From Flavobacterium luteolum (GTDB taxonomy: Bacteria; Bacteroidota; Bacteroidia; Flavobacteriales; Flavobacteriaceae): DNA of 64,000 bases. Position numbers and translations under genes: made by a program. The notes beneath the pieces were generated by a model, which saw nothing but the letters and a program-made list of their open reading frames with translations, was not told where the DNA came from and made no database searches. How positions within the stretch are numbered: position 1 is the first letter of the stretch; each line of letters begins with the position of its first letter. The DNA lies in contig NZ_CP114286.1 in assembly GCF_027111275.1 (NCBI RefSeq), positions 1,116,001-1,180,000 of the forward strand, written 5' to 3'. Below are positions 52,219-60,956 of the stretch, piece by piece.

Positions 52219-52617
52219 ATGATACAAAAAACATCAAATGCCTTTATCGCGGCATCTTGGGTTGCTCTTGGAGCAGGAACAGTCGGCTTTATTGTTGGAC
52301 TTGCCAGAGCTGAAATGCTATTAAACGAAAAAGGCTATTATTTCACTGTGTTAATGTTCGGACTTTTTGCTGTTGTTTCATTGCAAAAAAGTGTAAGAGA
52401 CCGTCTTGAAAAACTTCCTGTAACTGATATATATTACGGAATCTGCTGGTTTGGAACATTACTATCAATCGTTCTTTTAGTTGTTGGACTTTGGAATGCA
52501 ACGATTCTGCCAAGCGAAAAAGGGTTTTATGCTTTTGCTTTTCTATTAGCTTTGTTCGGTGCAATTTCAGTTCAAAAAAATACTAGAGATAATATGACTT
52601 TTAGTCAAAGTGAATAA
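52219..52617 (+). CDS. YiaA/YiaB-like inner-membrane protein
   Basis: 132 residues with two copies of a two-helix YiaAB unit: FIAASWVALGAGTVGFIVGLARAEMLLNEKGYYFTVLMFGLFAVVSLQKSVRD and IYYGICWFGTLLSIVLLVVGLWNATILPSEKGFYAFAFLLALFGAISVQKNTRD. The two halves are clearly related (EKG.Y.F/A...LFG..S.QK..RD). Function in the family is unknown; stress response is suggested for E. coli homologues. Confidence 0.9.
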   Translation: MIQKTSNAFIAASWVALGAGTVGFIVGLARAEMLLNEKGYYFTVLMFGLFAVVSLQKSVRDRLEKLPVTDIYYGICWFGTLLSIVLLVVGLWNATILPSEKGFYAFAFLLALFGAISVQKNTRDNMTFSQSE

Positions 52618-52640
52618 AAGTTTAAAACCAATTAAAATAA

Positions 52641-52670
52641 AAAAAGCTCCAATTTTCATTGGAGCTTTTT
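52641..52670. terminator. Bidirectional terminator between yiaA-like and carB
   Basis: AAAAAGCTCCAAT and ATTGGAGCTTTTT (13-bp stem, TTTC loop) with flanking A- and T-runs. Confidence 0.85.
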
Positions 52671-52688
52671 TTATACTAGAATTTGAGA

Positions 52689-55544
52689 TTATTTACTCAA
52701 ATACATTTTTCTTCTAGAGTACAATTCGTAGAATTGATCATCTTTCAAGTCATCAATAAACAAGATGCTTTCTCCTGTCGATTTCATTTCTGGTCCTAAC
52801 GCTTTGTTTACGTTCGGGAATTTGCTGAAAGAGAAAACTGGTTGTTTGATTGCGTATCCTTTTAATTGTGGATTGAAATCAAAATCAGTTACTTTATTGT
52901 GACCTAACATTACTTTTGTAGCATAGTTTACATAAGGTTCTCCGTAAGCTTTTGCAATAAACGGAACCGTTCTTGAAGCTCTAGGATTTGCTTCGATAAT
53001 ATAAACTGTATCGTCTTTAATAGCAAACTGAATGTTGATCAAACCTACAGTTTTTAAAGCTCTTGCAATTTTATGTGTATGATCTTTAATTTGCTGCATT
53101 ACAAATTCTCCTAAGTTAAAAGGAGGCAATGTAGCGTTACTATCTCCAGAGTGAACTCCACAAGGCTCGATGTGCTCCATAATTCCGATGATGTAAACAT
53201 TTCCATCAGCATCACAGATTGCATCAGCCTCAGCTTCGATTGCTCCAGCTAAGTAGTGATCTAAAAGTAATTTGTTTCCTGGAATTGCTTTCAACAAATC
53301 GATTACGTGCTCTTCCAATTCTTTTTTGTTGATTACAATTTTCATTCCCTGACCTCCTAATACATAAGAAGGACGAATTAAAAGTGGGAAATCTAAAGTA
53401 TCAGCCAACTTTGAAGCTTCATCAGCCGTTTCAGCGATTCCGAATCTTGGGAAAGGAATATGTAATTCAGTCAATAAGTCTGAGAAACGTCCTCTGTCTT
53501 CTGCTAAATCAAGCGCATCAAAACTAGTTCCGATGATTTTTACTCCGTATTTAGATAATTTATCTGCTAATTTAAGAGCCGTCTGACCTCCAAGCTGTAC
53601 GATTACACCTTCTGGTTTTTCGTGTTGGATAATGTCATAAATGTGCTCCCAGAAAACTGGCTCAAAGTATAATTTATCAGCTGTATCGAAATCTGTAGAA
53701 ACCGTTTCAGGATTACAGTTAATCATGATCGTTTCATAACCACATTCTTTAGCTGCCAAAACTCCGTGTACACAAGAATAATCAAATTCGATTCCTTGAC
53801 CAATTCTGTTTGGTCCAGAACCTAGAACGATTACTTTCTTTTTATCTGTCAGGATACTTTCGTTATCTACATAACGCTCTCCATTTGCCTTTTCGATTTC
53901 TGCCTCAAAAGTTGAGTAGTAATAAGGTGTTTTAGCTTTAAACTCAGCCGCACAAGTATCAACCAATTTGAACACACGGTTGATGTTCATGTTCATACGT
54001 AAAGTGTGCACTTCACTTTCTAAACAACTCATCATGTGAGCGATTTGTCTATCTGCAAAACCTTTTTGTTTTGCCTCAAGCAATAATTCTTTTGGAAGAT
54101 TAGAAACTTTGTAGTTTGAGATTTCTTTTTCTAAAGTATAAAGCTCTTCGTATTGCTTCAAGAACCACATGTCGATTCTTGTAATTTCGTGAATTGTGCT
54201 TAATGGAATTCCCATTGCAATTGCATCGTAGATTACGAATACACGATCCCAACTTGCATAAGTTAGTTTTTCGATAATTTGTTCGTAATTTTTATATCCT
54301 TTTCCGTCAGCTCCTAAACCATTTCTCTTAATCTCTAAAGATTGAGTTGCTTTGTGAAGTGCTTCTTGAAAAGAACGTCCGATTCCCATAACCTCACCTA
54401 CAGATTTCATCTGAAGACCTAAAGTTCTGTCTGAACCTTCAAATTTATCGAAGTTCCAACGTGGTATTTTTACGATTACATAATCTAAAGTCGGTTCGAA
54501 AAGAGCCGAAGTTGATTTTGTAATTTGATTTTGCAATTCATCTAAATTGTATCCTAAAGCTAGTTTAGAAGCAATTTTTGCAATCGGATATCCAGTTGCT
54601 TTTGATGCTAAAGCAGAAGAACGAGATACACGAGGGTTGATTTCGATTGCTACGATATCTTCTTTTTCGTCTGGTGAAACTGCGAATTGCACGTTACATC
54701 CTCCAGCAAAATTTCCGATACTTCTCATCATTAAGATAGCGTAGTCACGTAATTTTTGGAAAGTCGTGTCAGACAATGTCATTGCAGGCGCAACTGTGAT
54801 AGAATCTCCAGTATGGATTCCCATTGGGTCCATATTTTCGATAGAACAGATAATTACAACATTATCGTTTTTATCTCTCAAAAGCTCTAATTCGTATTCT
54901 TTCCATCCCATCAAAGCTTTATCGATCAAAACTTCGTGAATTGGAGAGGCTTCTAGTCCGCGAGTTAAAAGCTCATCAAAATCTTCTTTTTTGTAAACCA
55001 CAGCTGCTCCTGTTCCTCCTAATGTAAACGAAGGACGAATTACAAGCGGGAAACCAAATTCCTGAGCAATTTCTTTTCCTTCAAGGTAAGAAGTAGCTGT
55101 TTTTGCAGGTGCAGTTGGCACATTTATTCTTTCTAAAAGCTGTTTAAACTGTTCTCTATCTTCAGTAATATTAATAGCATTTACATCAACACCGATTAAT
55201 CTCACTCCGAAATCCTGCCAGATTCCTTTTTCTTCAGCTTCCAAACACAAGTTTAAGGCTGTTTGTCCTCCCATTGTTGGTAAAACAGCATCAATTTGCG
55301 GATGTTCCTTAAGAATTTCAATAATCGATTTTGTCGTTAAAGGTTTCAAATAAATATGATCGGCCATAGATGGGTCGGTCATAATTGTCGCTGGATTCGA
55401 GTTTATCAAGATAACCTCAATTCCTTCTTCACGAATCGAGCGTGCAGATTGAGATCCCGCATAATCGAATTCGCAAGCTTGGCCAATAACAATAGGTCCT
55501 GAACCTATTATTAAAACTGATTTTATTGATGTGTCTTTAGGCAT
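52689..55544 (-). CDS. carB: Carbamoyl-phosphate synthase large subunit, lacking the C-terminal allosteric domain
   Basis: It makes carbamoyl phosphate from bicarbonate, ammonia (from the CarA glutaminase) and two ATP, for pyrimidines and arginine. 951 residues contain both ATP-grasp halves: the first begins VLIIGSGPIVIGQACEFDYAGSQ, the second VIVLGSGPNRIGQGIEFDYS. The E. coli enzyme has 1073 residues, the last about 120-130 being an MGS-like domain that binds UMP, IMP and ornithine. Here the chain ends at GPEMKSTGESILFIDDLKDD plus 18 residues, so this domain is absent. No frameshifted remnant follows, as a terminator and another gene lie directly downstream. It is preceded by rpmH. Confidence 0.95.
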   Translation of the reverse strand: MPKDTSIKSVLIIGSGPIVIGQACEFDYAGSQSARSIREEGIEVILINSNPATIMTDPSMADHIYLKPLTTKSIIEILKEHPQIDAVLPTMGGQTALNLCLEAEEKGIWQDFGVRLIGVDVNAINITEDREQFKQLLERINVPTAPAKTATSYLEGKEIAQEFGFPLVIRPSFTLGGTGAAVVYKKEDFDELLTRGLEASPIHEVLIDKALMGWKEYELELLRDKNDNVVIICSIENMDPMGIHTGDSITVAPAMTLSDTTFQKLRDYAILMMRSIGNFAGGCNVQFAVSPDEKEDIVAIEINPRVSRSSALASKATGYPIAKIASKLALGYNLDELQNQITKSTSALFEPTLDYVIVKIPRWNFDKFEGSDRTLGLQMKSVGEVMGIGRSFQEALHKATQSLEIKRNGLGADGKGYKNYEQIIEKLTYASWDRVFVIYDAIAMGIPLSTIHEITRIDMWFLKQYEELYTLEKEISNYKVSNLPKELLLEAKQKGFADRQIAHMMSCLESEVHTLRMNMNINRVFKLVDTCAAEFKAKTPYYYSTFEAEIEKANGERYVDNESILTDKKKVIVLGSGPNRIGQGIEFDYSCVHGVLAAKECGYETIMINCNPETVSTDFDTADKLYFEPVFWEHIYDIIQHEKPEGVIVQLGGQTALKLADKLSKYGVKIIGTSFDALDLAEDRGRFSDLLTELHIPFPRFGIAETADEASKLADTLDFPLLIRPSYVLGGQGMKIVINKKELEEHVIDLLKAIPGNKLLLDHYLAGAIEAEADAICDADGNVYIIGIMEHIEPCGVHSGDSNATLPPFNLGEFVMQQIKDHTHKIARALKTVGLINIQFAIKDDTVYIIEANPRASRTVPFIAKAYGEPYVNYATKVMLGHNKVTDFDFNPQLKGYAIKQPVFSFSKFPNVNKALGPEMKSTGESILFIDDLKDDQFYELYSRRKMYLSK

Positions 55545-55635
55545 TTTGTATGTATTGTGTAGTTGTTTACGATTTAAAAAAACTTTTCTAGTGCACTATA
55601 AACTAGAAAGTTGAGAGATTTTTTACCGACAAGGT

Positions 55636-55670
55636 ATAAAAAAAGGCGATACTAAAAAAGTAATCGCCTT
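55636..55670 (-). terminator. Intrinsic terminator of rpmH
   Basis: AAGGCGAT (55643-55650) and ATCGCCTT (55663-55670) form an 8-bp stem with inner ACT/AGT pairing; T-run on the minus strand. Confidence 0.8.
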
Positions 55671-55689
55671 ATGTATGTTTATACAAACA

Positions 55690-55851
55690 TTATTTTTTGT
55701 GTCTAGGCTCGCTAGAAACAGTTAATTTATGTCTTCCTTTTGCTCTTCTACGCGCTAGAACTTTTCTTCCATTCGCAGAAGCCATTCTGTCCATAAATCC
55801 GTGCTTATTTCTTCTTTTTCTTTTCGATGGTTGAAACGTTCTTTTGCTCAT
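55690..55851 (-). CDS. rpmH: 50S ribosomal protein L34
   Basis: A 53-residue basic protein, [21 protein letters not shown] at the N-terminus and ending SEPRHKK. The sequence [19 protein letters not shown] and the [19 protein letters not shown] part are the complete L34 signature. It is a structural protein of the large ribosomal subunit. The start at 55851 is fixed by the signature. It has its own promoter and terminator and lies upstream of carB. Confidence 0.98.
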
Positions 55852-55925
55852 TGCTTTGTATCTTTAAAAATGGTATCTATTAACTCGTTATTTGGTTTTG
55901 GATATCGTTGTTCAAAAACCGAGTG

Positions 55926-55955
55926 CAAATATACAAAGACTTTTTTTTCTGGCAA
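55926..55955 (-). promoter_or_regulatory. Promoter of rpmH
   Basis: On the minus strand TTG (55955-55953) and TATATTTG (55933-55926) are separated by 19 bases, 75 bases before the L34 start. Confidence 0.75.
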
Positions 55956-55989
55956 GCACTTTTATAAAAATATTTTTAATTCCTTTTAC

Positions 55990-55997
55990 TATCTTTG
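55990..55997 (+). promoter_or_regulatory. TATCTTTG box of the TPR protein gene
   Basis: A perfect TAnnTTTG box 22 bases before the start codon at 56020. No clear TTG element upstream. Confidence 0.5.
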
Positions 55998-56019
55998 CAA
56001 TCACAAATTTACAATAATT

Positions 56020-56535
56020 ATGTTTCACAAGAATATTAAACTTATTTTGGCCGGACTTCTTGTAGTGGCGGGCGTTTGGCAATTTACAGAAAGTAATATT
56101 GGGAATGGTATATTCCTTATCTTATTGACTGCAATTCCAATTTTTCTTTATTTTAAAAACGAATTTATCCTTTTAGCCTTCCTTAAATTAAGAAAACAAG
56201 ACTTTGAAGGTGCTAATAAATGGTTATCATATATCAAAAACCCAGAAGGTGCATTAGTAAGAAAACAACAAGGATACTTAAATTATTTACAAGGCATCAT
56301 GTTATCTCAAACTAATATCAACCAAGCAGAGAAACATTTCAAAAAAGCAATCGAACTTGGTTTATCAATGGATATGGATTTAGCTGTAGCTAAATTAAAC
56401 CTTGCAGGAGTTGCAATGTCTCGCAGAAGAAAATTGGAAGCGACTAATTTATTAAACGAAGCTAAAAAATTAGACAAACAAGGTATGCTGAAAGAGCAAA
56501 TCTCTATGATGAAAGAACAAATGAAGAAAATCTAA
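56020..56535 (+). CDS. TPR-containing membrane protein
   Basis: 171 residues from ATG 56020; the frame is open further up, over the rpmH promoter, but that part is not coding. Two hydrophobic helices (LILAGLLVVAGVWQF and GIFLILLTAIPIFLYF) at the N-terminus, then tetratricopeptide-like helices: YLNYLQGIMLSQTNINQAEKHFKKAIELGLSMDMDLAVAKLNLAGVAMSRRRKLEATNLLNEAKKLDKQG. A protein-binding scaffold at the membrane is the best guess. Confidence 0.82.
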   Translation: MFHKNIKLILAGLLVVAGVWQFTESNIGNGIFLILLTAIPIFLYFKNEFILLAFLKLRKQDFEGANKWLSYIKNPEGALVRKQQGYLNYLQGIMLSQTNINQAEKHFKKAIELGLSMDMDLAVAKLNLAGVAMSRRRKLEATNLLNEAKKLDKQGMLKEQISMMKEQMKKI

Positions 56536-56556
56536 TTTTCTAAATTACAATATTAT

Positions 56557-56590
56557 AAATCCCAAATTCCAAAAGAGTTTGGGATTTTTT
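56557..56590 (+). terminator. Intrinsic terminator after the TPR protein gene
   Basis: AAATCCCAAA and TTTGGGATTT pair across an 11-base loop, followed by T. Confidence 0.75.
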
Positions 56591-56636
56591 TATTGTAGAT
56601 TGTTGAATTTAGATTTTAGATTTTGCTCATTTTATG

Positions 56637-56866
56637 TCTTCCTGAGCGAAGTCGAAGGACATGCAAAGAAAGAAAACACTGAATGGATTAACCATGAGAT
56701 CCTTCGACTTCGCTCATAAGGACAAAACTATACTGATTCTCATATTTTTTCTTGAATTACTTTGTGGAGTTACATGCGAAGATTTCTCCCTATGGTTGAA
56801 ATGACAAGCTGATACGTAGATCTTTACGAAAGTTCAAAAACTTGAAACTTGAAACATTAAACAAAA
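56637..56866. repeat. Composite of REP-like palindromes
   Basis: GAGCGAAGTCGAAGGA (56644-56659) and TCCTTCGACTTCGCTC (56700-56715) are perfect 16-bp inverted arms with imperfect outer extensions. Right behind it a degenerate half of the TGTCATTTCGACGAAGG family (AAGATTTCTCC... GAAATGACA, about 56778-56805) and a GTTTCAAGTTTC-like stretch occur. No gene is present. Confidence 0.7.
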
Positions 56867-56869
56867 ATT

Positions 56870-57529
56870 TTAGTCTTCCAATATAATAGAAGGCAAATTC
56901 TCATTCAGCCATTTGTACTTATTCAAGATCATAATATGAGTTCCTCCTTTGACTAAAATGCATTTATCAATATACTTAATCGGAAAAACTTCGTCTTGAT
57001 CTCCGTGTATATGAACGACATTTTCATCAATTTTATCTCGATCCCATAAAATTACACTTTCCACAGCCCATTGCAGATAACCTAAATCACGAACAGATAG
57101 AAACTTCTCATATAATTTTATTCTCTTATTGACCTTTTCACCAAAAGAATACTTAGCAAGTTTCTCAATATTAAGAATTAACTGCATCGGAATTAGCTTG
57201 TAAGCTTTTGTCTTCTTCCCTATTTTCATTCTTTTCGGGAATTCATGATTACTTCTTACACTCGATATAATAATGACTTTTCGTGTTTTTATATGCTTTG
57301 AAATTTCCTGTACTAGAATTCCTCCAAAAGAAACCCCAATTAAAACAGGATTTTCGTGTTTTATGTTTTTGCTAATTCGAAGTGCATAATCTGATAAAGA
57401 TTCTTTTTGGTTTGGAATTTCCCATTCCAAAAGATGCATTTCAAAAGTATCTTCATCCAATTTTATTCTTTCAAAAATAGATGAACTTGCCGCCAGACCT
57501 GGCATAAAATATACGGGAATTTTACTCAT
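56870..57529 (-). CDS. Alpha/beta hydrolase
   Basis: 219 residues with a short alpha/beta-hydrolase fold. N-terminus IPVYFMPGLAASSSIFERIK, nucleophile elbow LIGVSFGGILVQEISK (GxSxG with Ser at about 87), later Asp in HIHGDQDEVFPI and His in VKGGTHIMIL complete the triad. No signal peptide, so probably cytoplasmic. Esterase, lipase or thioesterase activity is possible; substrate unknown. Confidence 0.88.
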   Translation of the reverse strand: MSKIPVYFMPGLAASSSIFERIKLDEDTFEMHLLEWEIPNQKESLSDYALRISKNIKHENPVLIGVSFGGILVQEISKHIKTRKVIIISSVRSNHEFPKRMKIGKKTKAYKLIPMQLILNIEKLAKYSFGEKVNKRIKLYEKFLSVRDLGYLQWAVESVILWDRDKIDENVVHIHGDQDEVFPIKYIDKCILVKGGTHIMILNKYKWLNENLPSIILED

Positions 57530-57708
57530 AACATTAAAATGAAATTACCATTAAGACCTTTATTGGAAAAAATAAAGTTACTTTTTTTAATGTCATGATA
57601 ATCAAATTTCAGACCTATTTTATAGCAATTCAAAAAAAATCCAAGTTCAAAACAAAAACTTAAAGTTTATAGCTGCAAAAAATAATTTAATATTGAAAAT
57701 CAAATGAT

Positions 57709-57716
57709 TACCTTTG
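57709..57716 (+). promoter_or_regulatory. TACCTTTG promoter box before the acetyltransferase-like gene
   Basis: Perfect TAnnTTTG box 105 bases before the start codon at 57821; no ideal TTG upstream. The long leader between shows no strong structure. Confidence 0.45.
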
Positions 57717-57820
57717 CAATTCGAAATATTTCTTGAATTTAAAACTTATAAAGAATTTTCTTTCAATAAAATTTCGAGTCCCAAATTCACTATTTACCAA
57801 TAACCTAACAAGAAATTACT

Positions 57821-58123
57821 ATGGAATCTTCTGTAACTATGGAAATCAAAGACAACACTTTTGCACGCCAATTTGAAACTGTCATCCCTGAAGGAATGTT
57901 AGCAGTTGAGTATTCATTTCAAGAAAAAAAAATCTTTTTAACCAAGATCAACAAACCAGATTCATACGAAGACGAAGAAACAATTAATACGCTACTTAAA
58001 AACATATTAGATTTAAGTTCTGAAAAAAATTATAGAGTAGTTCCTATCCACCCAAAAATTGTTTCATTTTTCAAAAAAAACCCTCGATATAAAGAATTGC
58101 TTCCTCCAGGAATTAGAATCTAA
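57821..58123 (+). CDS. YjdJ-type Gcn5-related N-acetyltransferase
   Basis: 100 residues of the small GNAT domain (YjdJ/NATD1-like): FETVIPEGMLAVEYSFQEKKIFLTKINKPDSYEDEETINTLLKNILDLSSEKNYRVVPIHPKIVSFFKKNPRYKELLP. The terminal block with HPKI...FFKKNPRYKELLPPG is characteristic. Such proteins lack much of the classical GNAT fold and may bind CoA; targets are unknown. The stop overlaps the stop of the convergent transporter gene by 4 bases. Confidence 0.85.
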   Translation: MESSVTMEIKDNTFARQFETVIPEGMLAVEYSFQEKKIFLTKINKPDSYEDEETINTLLKNILDLSSEKNYRVVPIHPKIVSFFKKNPRYKELLPPGIRI

Positions 58124-59550
58124 AAATATCCAATAATTCGGAGCCATAATCCTCCAATTACCATATAGATTAAGAGCATAACCAAACCGGTTATAAGCCC
58201 TTTGACCCACCAGCTCTTTAGGTCAACGTAACCGCTCCCGAAAAATACAGGTGCCGGACCATGACCATAGTGCGTTAACGTTCCGTAAAGAGATCCGACA
58301 AAACCAAGCATAAACGCTAATAACAATCCCGGAATTCCGAGCGAAACTCCAACACCAAGTAAGGCTGCGTACATTGCCGCAACGTGCGCAGTTGCACTTG
58401 CAAAAAGATAATGGCTAAAAAAGTATACCAATATAATAATCGGAAAAGCCATCTGCCAGCTTAATCCGCCAATTTGAGCTTTTACTAAGTCGCTAAACCA
58501 AGCAATAAAACCCAATTCGTTAAGTGAACTGGCCATCATTACTAGAACAGAAAACCATACAATAGTATCCCAAGCCCCTTTTTCTGATTTAACATCTTCC
58601 CAAGTCAAAACTGAAGTTAAAAGCAAAATTACCAATCCGATAAATGCAGTCGTTGTAGCATCAATAGAAAGCAAATCCCCTGTCATCCAGAGAAAAAGCA
58701 GAATAAAAAAGGTCAGCAACATCATCCATTCATCTCTCGTGATGGCTCCCATTTCTTTCAATTTCTGTGTTGCAATCTGCGGCGCATCTCCAGTCTTTTT
58801 TAATTCTGGCGGATAAATTTTATAAAGCACAAACGGAATTACAATAAAAGCACACAATCCTGGAACAATCGCTGCTGCTGCCCAAGACATCCAGCTGATT
58901 TTTATTCCTAAATTAAGTGCAAACTTCTGACACATCGGATTACTTGCCGTTCCCGTTAAAAACATGGAAGAAGCAATTAAATTCATATTATAACTATTCA
59001 AAGTTAAATAAGCTCCAAGTTTCCTATGCGTTTCAGGCTTGTCTGGCATAGAACCAAAACTCATCGACATTGATTTCATAATCGGATAAACAATTCCTCC
59101 TCCTCTCGCAGTATTGCTCGGAACAGCTGGCGCTAAAACCAAATCTGCCAATCCCAAGCCATACGCCAATCCCAAAGAACTTTTTCCGAATATTTTTATG
59201 AATAAAAAAGCAATTCTATTTCCAAGACCTGTTTTAATAAACCCTCTTGCTATAAAAAATGAAATTCCAATCAGCCAGATTACTTTATCTCCAAATCCTT
59301 TTAAAGCTAATGTAATCGACTTTCCAGGATCTCCAGGAGCTAAAACCTGAGACATTGCCGTTAAAGCAATTGCAATCATACACATTGTTCCCATTGGAGC
59401 CGCTTTTAAGATGATTCCTAAAATCGTAGCTACGAAAATGGCAAATAAATGCCACGCCTCTATCACAACACCTTCTGGAGCTGGAATAAACCAAATGGCA
59501 ACTAAAACTGCCAGCGTAATTAAAGTCTGAGGAATTTTTACTTCTTTCAT
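58120..59550 (-). CDS. DASS-family (SLC13-type) anion transporter
   Basis: 476 residues with about 12 transmembrane helices. Substrate-binding motif PSNTARGGGIVYPI and a second one around SATAHVAAMYAALLG match the dicarboxylate translocators of the DiT1/CitT type, which move dicarboxylates or tricarboxylates such as 2-oxoglutarate, malate or citrate. The direction and counter-ion are not visible. The porin gene directly upstream (20 bases) shares its transcript and would bring the anion across the outer membrane. Confidence 0.9.
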   Translation of the reverse strand: MKEVKIPQTLITLAVLVAIWFIPAPEGVVIEAWHLFAIFVATILGIILKAAPMGTMCMIAIALTAMSQVLAPGDPGKSITLALKGFGDKVIWLIGISFFIARGFIKTGLGNRIAFLFIKIFGKSSLGLAYGLGLADLVLAPAVPSNTARGGGIVYPIMKSMSMSFGSMPDKPETHRKLGAYLTLNSYNMNLIASSMFLTGTASNPMCQKFALNLGIKISWMSWAAAAIVPGLCAFIVIPFVLYKIYPPELKKTGDAPQIATQKLKEMGAITRDEWMMLLTFFILLFLWMTGDLLSIDATTTAFIGLVILLLTSVLTWEDVKSEKGAWDTIVWFSVLVMMASSLNELGFIAWFSDLVKAQIGGLSWQMAFPIIILVYFFSHYLFASATAHVAAMYAALLGVGVSLGIPGLLLAFMLGFVGSLYGTLTHYGHGPAPVFFGSGYVDLKSWWVKGLITGLVMLLIYMVIGGLWLRIIGYF

Positions 59551-59570
59551 AAAAACAAAAATAAGGTGAA

Positions 59571-60719
59571 TTAAATTCTGAGCTGCAACTGAATCAAAAA
59601 CAAATCATTATTATAGTTCAATGTATCTGGAATACTTTTATCAAATCTGTCAATTTGAAATCCCATTTCAATACGGCCTGTATACGATTTTCCGAATTCT
59701 AAACTAACCATTGGCGTATAAGTGGTGCGTACGTTTGAATTGATTTTATAACTTGGATCGAAAGTTTCGTAACGACAAGACAATTCAAGTGCTGTAAGCT
59801 TTTTATAATCTACTACATATCTCAAATTCGGAAGAAAATAAATTCCTCTCATCTGATAATCGGCAACATTATCTGTTCTGCCAGTAACTGGAAGCGAATA
59901 GTACAAATTATGATTTGTTCCCTGCTTGTATTCTATCTGTAAATCAAAACTAAATTTATCCGTCAGCTTAAAATCGCTTGTAATATCTGCGCCGATTGCA
60001 AAAACATCTTCTTTAAAAACTTTTCCGAAACCGCCGTTTAAACCAAGATTTATTTTATGTTCTTTTGACAAACCAAAAACCCATCTAGAAGAAAATTGTT
60101 TTCCGTTGTCTTTATCCATTTCTTGATTTTTTCCGTTTCCGTTTAAAACTGAAACAGCGTAATTCACAGGAATTTTCCCAATATCAAAAGCTCCTGTTGC
60201 TGATGCACCAATTTGGAAACTTGTCCATCCATTTTTTCCGAATTCATAATACTGATTCGAAAAATCGAAAGATTTAATAATATCTACAGGAACAAGCTCC
60301 TCAATACCAAAAGCAGGGCGAAATTGCCCTCCTGTTAAAGCAATATATTTATTAAAAGTATATTTCCCGTAGGCATTCTCAAGAACTTTCCCTTTTGTAT
60401 CCGATTTAAAATCTGCTAGATTGACCAGAATTACAATTTCTGTTGTTTCGCTTAATTTGGTATTTAGCCCAACACGCATTCTTTTTATATCAAAAGAACT
60501 TTGGGTTACATCTCCAGTTGAGTGCTGATTTCCTAAAACATCCACATTATCGCCAAAACTTTCCAAATATCTGGCTTGGAGAAGTCCTTTTAATTGAAAC
60601 TGCGGATATTTTACTTCTTCATTTTCTTTTTTATCAGTTCCTTGACTGACATTATCTTGGGCATGTAAAAAAAATGGGGTTATAATAAAAAGAATTCGTA
60701 TGAGTAGACTTTTATTCAT
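59571..60719 (-). CDS. Phosphate-selective-type porin (OprO/OprP family)
   Basis: 382 residues with signal peptide (LLIRILFIITPFFLHAQ) and a 16-strand-like beta-barrel ending LFLIQLQLRI. Internal segments KRMRVGLNTKLSETTEIVILVNLADF and LTGGQFRPAFGIEELVPVDIIKSFDFSNQY fit the OprO/P family. Because it is paired with a dicarboxylate transporter, the natural ligand could be an organic anion and not phosphate. Confidence 0.85.
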   Translation of the reverse strand: MNKSLLIRILFIITPFFLHAQDNVSQGTDKKENEEVKYPQFQLKGLLQARYLESFGDNVDVLGNQHSTGDVTQSSFDIKRMRVGLNTKLSETTEIVILVNLADFKSDTKGKVLENAYGKYTFNKYIALTGGQFRPAFGIEELVPVDIIKSFDFSNQYYEFGKNGWTSFQIGASATGAFDIGKIPVNYAVSVLNGNGKNQEMDKDNGKQFSSRWVFGLSKEHKINLGLNGGFGKVFKEDVFAIGADITSDFKLTDKFSFDLQIEYKQGTNHNLYYSLPVTGRTDNVADYQMRGIYFLPNLRYVVDYKKLTALELSCRYETFDPSYKINSNVRTTYTPMVSLEFGKSYTGRIEMGFQIDRFDKSIPDTLNYNNDLFLIQLQLRI

Positions 60720-60904
60720 AGGCTTAAAATAAATGAAATATTAATCTCTATAGCGATTTTAAAAATCGACTTATAGTCTTTAGGCAAAAAAAATTAACTC
60801 TTTATTAGTCAACACGAAATGAGAATACTAAAATAACAAAAAAAGATTCGTTATGTAAATAAAATTGCATTAAAATACTGTTATCAAAATAAACAGCAAT
60901 AAAA

Positions 60905-60935
60905 AAAGGGCATAAGAATTAAACTTATGCCCTTT
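60905..60935 (-). terminator. Intrinsic terminator of the ABC-F gene
   Basis: AAAGGGCATAAG and CTTATGCCCTTT form a 12-bp stem with a 7-base loop and T-run on the minus strand. Confidence 0.85.
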
Positions 60936-60956
60936 AGAATTTTATATTTAAAATAC

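Noticed and set aside
52600..52720. A frameshifted CarB allosteric domain after the stop
   Set aside because: Downstream of the stop there is a bidirectional terminator and then the YiaA-like gene on the other strand; no MGS-like sequence is visible in any frame.
55801..56019. A long N-terminal extension of the TPR membrane protein
   Set aside because: It overlaps rpmH and its promoter on the other strand; the TATCTTTG box at 55990 and the hydrophobic start at 56020 fit a later start.
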